This document shows, one piece after another, positions 58,935 through 64,000 of a DNA stretch of 64,000 nucleotides. A program made the position numbers and the translations under genes. This DNA is from Blumeriella jaapii (Eukaryota > Ascomycota > Leotiomycetes > Helotiales > Drepanopezizaceae), in the NCBI GenBank assembly GCA_009599575.1, contig VWND01000001.1, positions 2,790,001-2,854,000 on the forward strand. Direction: 5' to 3'. How positions within the stretch are numbered: position 1 is the first letter of the stretch; every line of letters begins with the position of its first letter. Below the pieces are notes generated by a model. The model was given only the letters and a program-made list of their open reading frames with translations. It was not told where the DNA came from and made no database searches.

Positions 58935-61900
58935 GGTCCGAAATAATTAAATCCGGCATGCCGAAATAGCGCATTTAATAAATCAAAAATAAAGCTGTCA
59001 GCCTTTTCGTTATAATAGTCTTATGGCAAAAAACTAACAAAAGCTTTTTAAATAAGCGATTTATTATTACGAAAGCGAAATCGTAATTATTTTCGTTTAA
59101 TAAAAGCTTCGTAAAATTTATCGTTAAATATTAATAAAGCCTGCTAAATATAAGCAAAAGTTTTAAAAAGCCCGGAATCTTATCGCGCCTAGCTTTTATT
59201 CGTATGCAACGATAATTCGAAACGTATTATTATATATCTGCTTTTATAATTTTTTAATAATATTTGCGACCGATTAAAAGTTTTATTTTTTTTATTTCAG
59301 CGTATATTACGCAAAACTATTCGTAAATATATCGGATTAAAAAAATTCGCAATTCGGAAAATTTCAAAAGTATTATTAATTTGCTTTGGAAAAACAATTT
59401 GTTTTATCGCAATTAATAATTAAAATTATAATTGCGGATTTGTATTCGTTGCGCTTCGAAAAAAAAAGAGTTTTTATTAGCTTGAAGCAAATCGTTTATA
59501 ATTGTATAATTATATATATCGTATACGATTATAAAAATTAAATCTGCGGATTTTTTTATAAACATTTTATTTTTTTCGCTTTCGCTGTTTTCTACGGAAA
59601 AAATGCCGTTGTTATTATATTTATCGAAAGCTATTTTTATAAGCGTCAACGTAATTATGCTTTTAGCAGCCATTTTCTTTAAAATTTAAAAATTTAATTT
59701 ATCGTCGGAAAGCATTTGCTGCTTCCGAGCTGTTCGCTATTATGCTTTTAATAAAAAAATATTTTGGTTTTTGCGAAAAAAAATATCAGCGAGCGTATTA
59801 ATAATTCCCGACCGGTATATAATTATAAAATAAAAATCGGCGAAAAACTCGGCTTATCGGGCTTATCGGGCCGAAAAGTTTTTAATTATTATAAAATATT
59901 TTAAAACGCGATAATCGGTATATATATATACGTTTTTTTAAGCGTTTAACAGCTTCGGCTTATAATTTTTAAAAAAGCGAAAAATAGCGAAAAGCTTTTT
60001 GTCGTAAATCGGATAATTAAACTCGGCGTCGATTATAATTTAAAAAAAAAACCGACCGAATAATAAAAATTATTTTTTTGCAATTGCGATAATACGCTAA
60101 TTATTATTTTATTAAAAAAATCGGTTTCCAAGCGCGTTTATTTATAAAAATCGTAATAAGATAAAATAAAAGCGCTTAAAAAAGCTCTGCGCAATGTTTT
60201 CTATACGTTTTTCTGCTTTTTCTCGAATACGAAAAAAACGTTTTTACTTATAAAAGCAATAAAAAAGCGGTAAATACGATTGTAGCCGGCTAAAAAACGT
60301 TTGTAAAAATTGCAAAAGCTTAAAAAGCTTTACACGCTTCGTATATTCGTTGCATATTATCAGTTTTTAATAATAGCGATTTTTTCCGGGTTTATTTTAA
60401 TATTTTAAATGCTAATAACAAAACTTAGAAATTTAATTTTCGTAATATTAAATTCGCATTTTTTAATATCAGCTTTTAGGCCGTATTTTTTTAAAATCGA
60501 CAGAATCTTTTTAACGTAGATTTTATATTTTAAATTATTCGCGAAATAAATAAAAATATCGTTAAAATACGCCGAGCAGAAATTATTTAAATGCTTTATA
60601 AAAATATTATTAATAAAACGTTGAAATATAACGGGCCTATTAATAAAGCCGAACGAAAAGATTTTATATTTATATATATTATATCGGATACGAAAGCTGA
60701 TCAGTTTTTCAGATTTTTCGAATATCCGGATTCGATTAAATATTTATTAAATATTAATTTTCGTAAATATTTTGGCTTTATTAATTCGCGCTAGCATTTC
60801 GTTAATTAAAAGCAAAAAATAAATTTTTTTTTTCGTAAAATCGTTAAGCTTACGATAATCGATATATAAACGCATAAAGCCGTTTGACTTTTTAATAAAT
60901 AAAATCGGAGCGGCGAAAAAGCATTAAAAAATTTAATAAAACTTTTATATAAATTATCGAAAATATAATTTTTAACTTTTGTAAGCTATTTATTCGTAAA
61001 GCGTTTAAATAATTTTATAAAAAGCGTATTTTTCGTAGCAAAATATATTTTATAATTTATACCGAAGCGGCGGAAAGCGAGCTTATCGCTTTTTTATAAA
61101 AAAGTTTTTCGAATTTCGAATACTAAGTTAAAAAAAGCTTTTTTATAAAAACTACGTTATCGTTATATTTGGCTTGCAAAGCGTCGGAAACGAAAATGCT
61201 TTTTACTGCCGCGAATTATATAACTTTTTCCGATTCGGCGATTTTCGTACGGCGGAAACGTTTTTTGTTTATATTATATATAAAAATAATAAACGTGCAA
61301 TCGCTGAATAATAATAACTTTTTTTTTTCGCGATTTGCATTCGCTTTTCGTAACGTGTTTATAAAACGCTGAATACAAAAGCGGAAATACAGCTGATATT
61401 GCAATTAAAAATAAAAAAAGTAATTAGCACGGTTGAAAAAACCGGCTTGGTCGGTTTAAAACTGCTAATAAAAAACTTTTTTATTTTGTGTAAACTGGTT
61501 TTGAAATCTCGCATAAATATAAAGAATTTACCAGTTTCAAAGTTTAAATAAGCTTTTCTAATCGTTGTAAAAATATTAGCAAAAATATATAAAGCTTTTA
61601 TTACGCTGTTTCGTTTATTTGCATTTTTTTAATATATGCGATTAAGCATTTTAGGCTTTTTTCGCTAATTAAAATCGACGAACAATTGCTTATTAAAATA
61701 AAAAATAACGGGTATATCGAATAGCTATTTTATTTTGTTTTTTCCTTAGCCGTACGCTTGCTTTAAATCGTAATATTATAAAAATTTGCGATTAATAAAA
61801 ACGTCGATAAAACCTAGGTTTGTAATCAGAAAAAGAAAATTTATACGACGTCGATTAATCGTAAAAAAAAGAAAAATAACAAAAGAAATAAGTTTTTCCG

Positions 61901-63795
61901 GCTCGCTATTATAGCCGGTGAATATAATAAGCTTATGCAACCGAATAAAACTTATTCCGAAACGTTAAGAAAATTAATACGCTAAAAAAATTTTAATCGC
62001 ATCGAAAATATTAACTCCGTTATCGATATATGCAAATGTTTTAATATATAATTTATTGCGTATTAGTTTTATAAAAATTAAAAACTGTCGCTTTTCTATT
62101 AAAAAGCGCTAATTAAATTTTAAATTCTTTTATAAATCGAATCTTTTATTATAATAAAAGTTTTTGCTACGGCTTAAAACTTTTTTAATAAATCGTTTTG
62201 CTTTTCGTCGATAATTATTTCGGCGATTTTGCGATTAAGCTTAGCGTCGAAGCAAACGTTTGCGAAATAGCCGGGCTTGCCGCAGTTATAATAAGCGCTA
62301 AAAAAAACGCGCAATTAAGCGGAAAAAAACCGAAAATAGCAAAAATAGCAGTTATACGCTCGTAAAAAAATCTTTGCTAAAAAAAAAAAAAAACTGTGCG
62401 AACAAAAAAAGCTAAAAAAGTAAAACGTTATAAAGTTTTAAAAATACCGAAAATACGCTTAAAATTCTGATGAGCAAAAGTTATAGAAAAAAAAAAATAG
62501 CTTATGCGACGGGCAAAAGCTATTTTTTTAGCTCGGATATTACGTGATTTTTTATTCGCAACGGCCAAAAACTCGTTTAAAACAATATAATTATTATTTA
62601 TTTTATACTTTTCCATTCGGAAATCGTATTTAAAAATAAAAGTAATTTTCTCGTATATATTTTTAAATCAACGGTTTTTAGCAATTTTGCTAATAATTGC
62701 ATAACGGATAAATAAAAAACGAAAATTATTATAAATCTGACCGTTGTTTATATAAAATTTGTTATATTGCAATTTAGTAAACTAAACGCGGTTATAATTA
62801 AAAAAACGCTAATTAAAAATACGAAAAACGTTTCGGACCAATTAGGCTTGGTTATAAAACTCGGAGTTTAAATGCTTTAAAATAATAGTTTTTGCTTTTT
62901 TAATAATATATTTAAATCATACTTTAGCTTAATTTATATTTTATATAAAATTCCTTAAAAACTTTTTAATAAACAGTTTTATATTTATTTTTTATACGTT
63001 ATATTTAACTTTTTTTTAATAATCGCTGAAAGCGTAACGAAAGTATTTAATTTTAAATAATTCGATTCGAAAAATAATTAAATCGAAAACGGAAAAATAA
63101 TATTCGGAAATTAATTAAAAATTTGCGGTAAAAGCGCGCGAAACTCGGAATAAAAAAAAGCGTCGCGAGCGATATTAGCGGAAAAGGCTGGAAAGCGAAC
63201 GGCGGCAATAGCTTAAGCGATTATTTAAGCGATTTAAAGCTGCTAGGCCGCAGTAAATTTTTTAGCGTTAGCAAATATGCTAAGTAATCGGTTTAAAAGC
63301 ATTCGTCGATTTGAAAGTATTAAAATATTAGCGTCGTACAATTCGATTTTAAATTCGATAATAAAACGAAAAAATCCAGCAAATAATTATAATTCGATAA
63401 AAAAGTCGTAAAATAAAAACTCGCTTTTAAAATCGTCGAAAAAGCTTAAAACAAATAGAAATTCGAAAGCGCTAAAAGCAGAAGCAAAAAATAAAAATGC
63501 TGATTCGAAGCCGAATCGTACGGATTGCGTTCGTTTTCAAATGCCGCGTCGATTTATAAAAAAATCATAAGATATATTAAAAAAAACGATTCGAATTGCA
63601 AAAGCAAATCGAATTAAAAAAAAAAAAACTTTAGCTTTTTTTAAAAATAAAATCAGTAAAAAAAAGTTTTAATTAAAGCACCGATAAATAAACGTCGGTA
63701 CGAGCGGTCTGAAAAAAGTTCGAATTGCAAAAGCAGATCGAGTTTTTAACCGTAAATATAAAGCTTTTTAGCGAAAGTTGTTTAGTCTTTTCTTA
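58935..63795 (-). pseudogene. A5 gag and pol up to integrase core (minus strand)
   Basis: From high to low coordinates: leader, Gag N-terminus (about 63560-63050), capsid, zinc-knuckle region near 62270-62310, gag-pol linker (about 61700-61100), RT (60950-60400, FND box near 60555), RNase H (about 60150-59850), spacer with open frame 59673-59413, integrase zinc region (about 59350-59150) and the start of the core. Many stops. Confidence 0.8.
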
Positions 63796-64000
63796 TATTA
63801 TAACTAGCTTAAAAGTAATCAAAAAAATAATATAAACCAAAAGGTACGCATATAAATTGAAAAAAAAACACCGAGCTAAAATGCTCGGGGTCGCGAATTT
63901 TATATATAATAAATTGCGCTTATGGGTCACGTGACTTAGCGCGAGGCCTAGTGGCCGAGATGGTCCGTGCCCAAACCTTAATCCAACACCACCAGCAATC
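63796..64000 (-). repeat. 5' LTR of A5, truncated by window end
   Basis: Inverted LTR beginning TATTATAACTAGCTT, the mutated inner end. It contains the hairpin, TATA region and E-box 63926-63935. Its outer end is beyond position 64000. Confidence 0.95.

Larger units (their letters stand above)
51145..64000 (-). mobile_element. Gyp-A copy A5, split by A4, runs off the window
   Basis: 3' LTR 51145-51419, internal 51420-52421 and 58935-63795, 5' LTR 63796 to beyond the window. It is inserted in B2 in the same orientation; the expected duplication is GTTAA at 51140-51144. Removal of A4 and one TTTTC restores collinearity with A1. Confidence 0.95.

Noticed and set aside
1..64000. CRISPR array, rRNA, bacterial operon or host gene content
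   Set aside because: No regular spaced repeats, rRNA signatures or uninterrupted non-transposon genes were seen on either strand.

Overview
The window looks like a gene-free, strongly AT-biased heterochromatic block from a filamentous ascomycete (Pezizomycotina) with repeat-induced point mutation (RIP). No intact host gene, tRNA gene, rRNA or CRISPR array was found. Nearly everything is Ty3/Gypsy retrotransposon sequence riddled with C-to-T and G-to-A changes that leave CpG alone and turn Gln, Arg and Trp codons into stops. The species cannot be named from this sequence.

Four Gypsy families, one Copia remnant and one miniature LTR element can be separated. The labels are mine. Gyp-A: LTR about 260-330 bp, internal region about 5.9 kb, Gag zinc knuckle, chromodomain; seven copies, A0-A6. 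Gyp-B: LTR 267-298 bp, 6.5 kb, chromodomain; B1, B2 and a fragment. Gyp-C: LTR about 412 bp, 7.3 kb, chromodomain; C1, C2 and a fragment. Gyp-D: no LTR found; D1 pol and D2 gag. Cop-E: the RNase H end of a Copia element. TRIM-T: 564 bp with 148-bp terminal repeats.

Layout: 1-1885, 5' end of C2 (minus); 1886-3369, degraded unassigned sequence; 3370-6545, 5'-truncated A0; 6554-7127, Copia remnant; 7128-7261, Gyp-C LTR piece; 7262-9331 and 15905-16191, A6 (minus), split by full-length A1 (9332-15899, target-site duplication AAAAT); 16192-17010, a stack of LTR termini ending in TRIM-T; 17011-17771 and 31589-32000, D2 gag (minus), split by C1 (17772-31583, duplication TTAAT), which is itself split by B1 (22972-29454, duplication CGTTT); 32680-36521, D1 pol (minus); 36522-51144, B2 (minus), split by A2 (37172-47691), which holds A3 (38252-42348, duplication TAACG); 51145-64000, A5 (minus, runs off the window), split by A4 (52427-58929, duplication TTTTC). 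Relative ages follow from the nesting.

The strongest new observation is positional. In every assessable element of three families, the LTR half facing the element interior is heavily mutated while the outermost roughly 150-200 bp stays GC-rich and nearly clean. Other points of interest are the hairpin-rich TRIM-T with a tRNA-like segment, a possible antisense zinc-finger-like ORF downstream of the C1 pol, and a 10-bp palindromic E-box kept in all eleven Gyp-A LTRs. The nested chromodomain elements suggest a pericentromeric or centromeric location.
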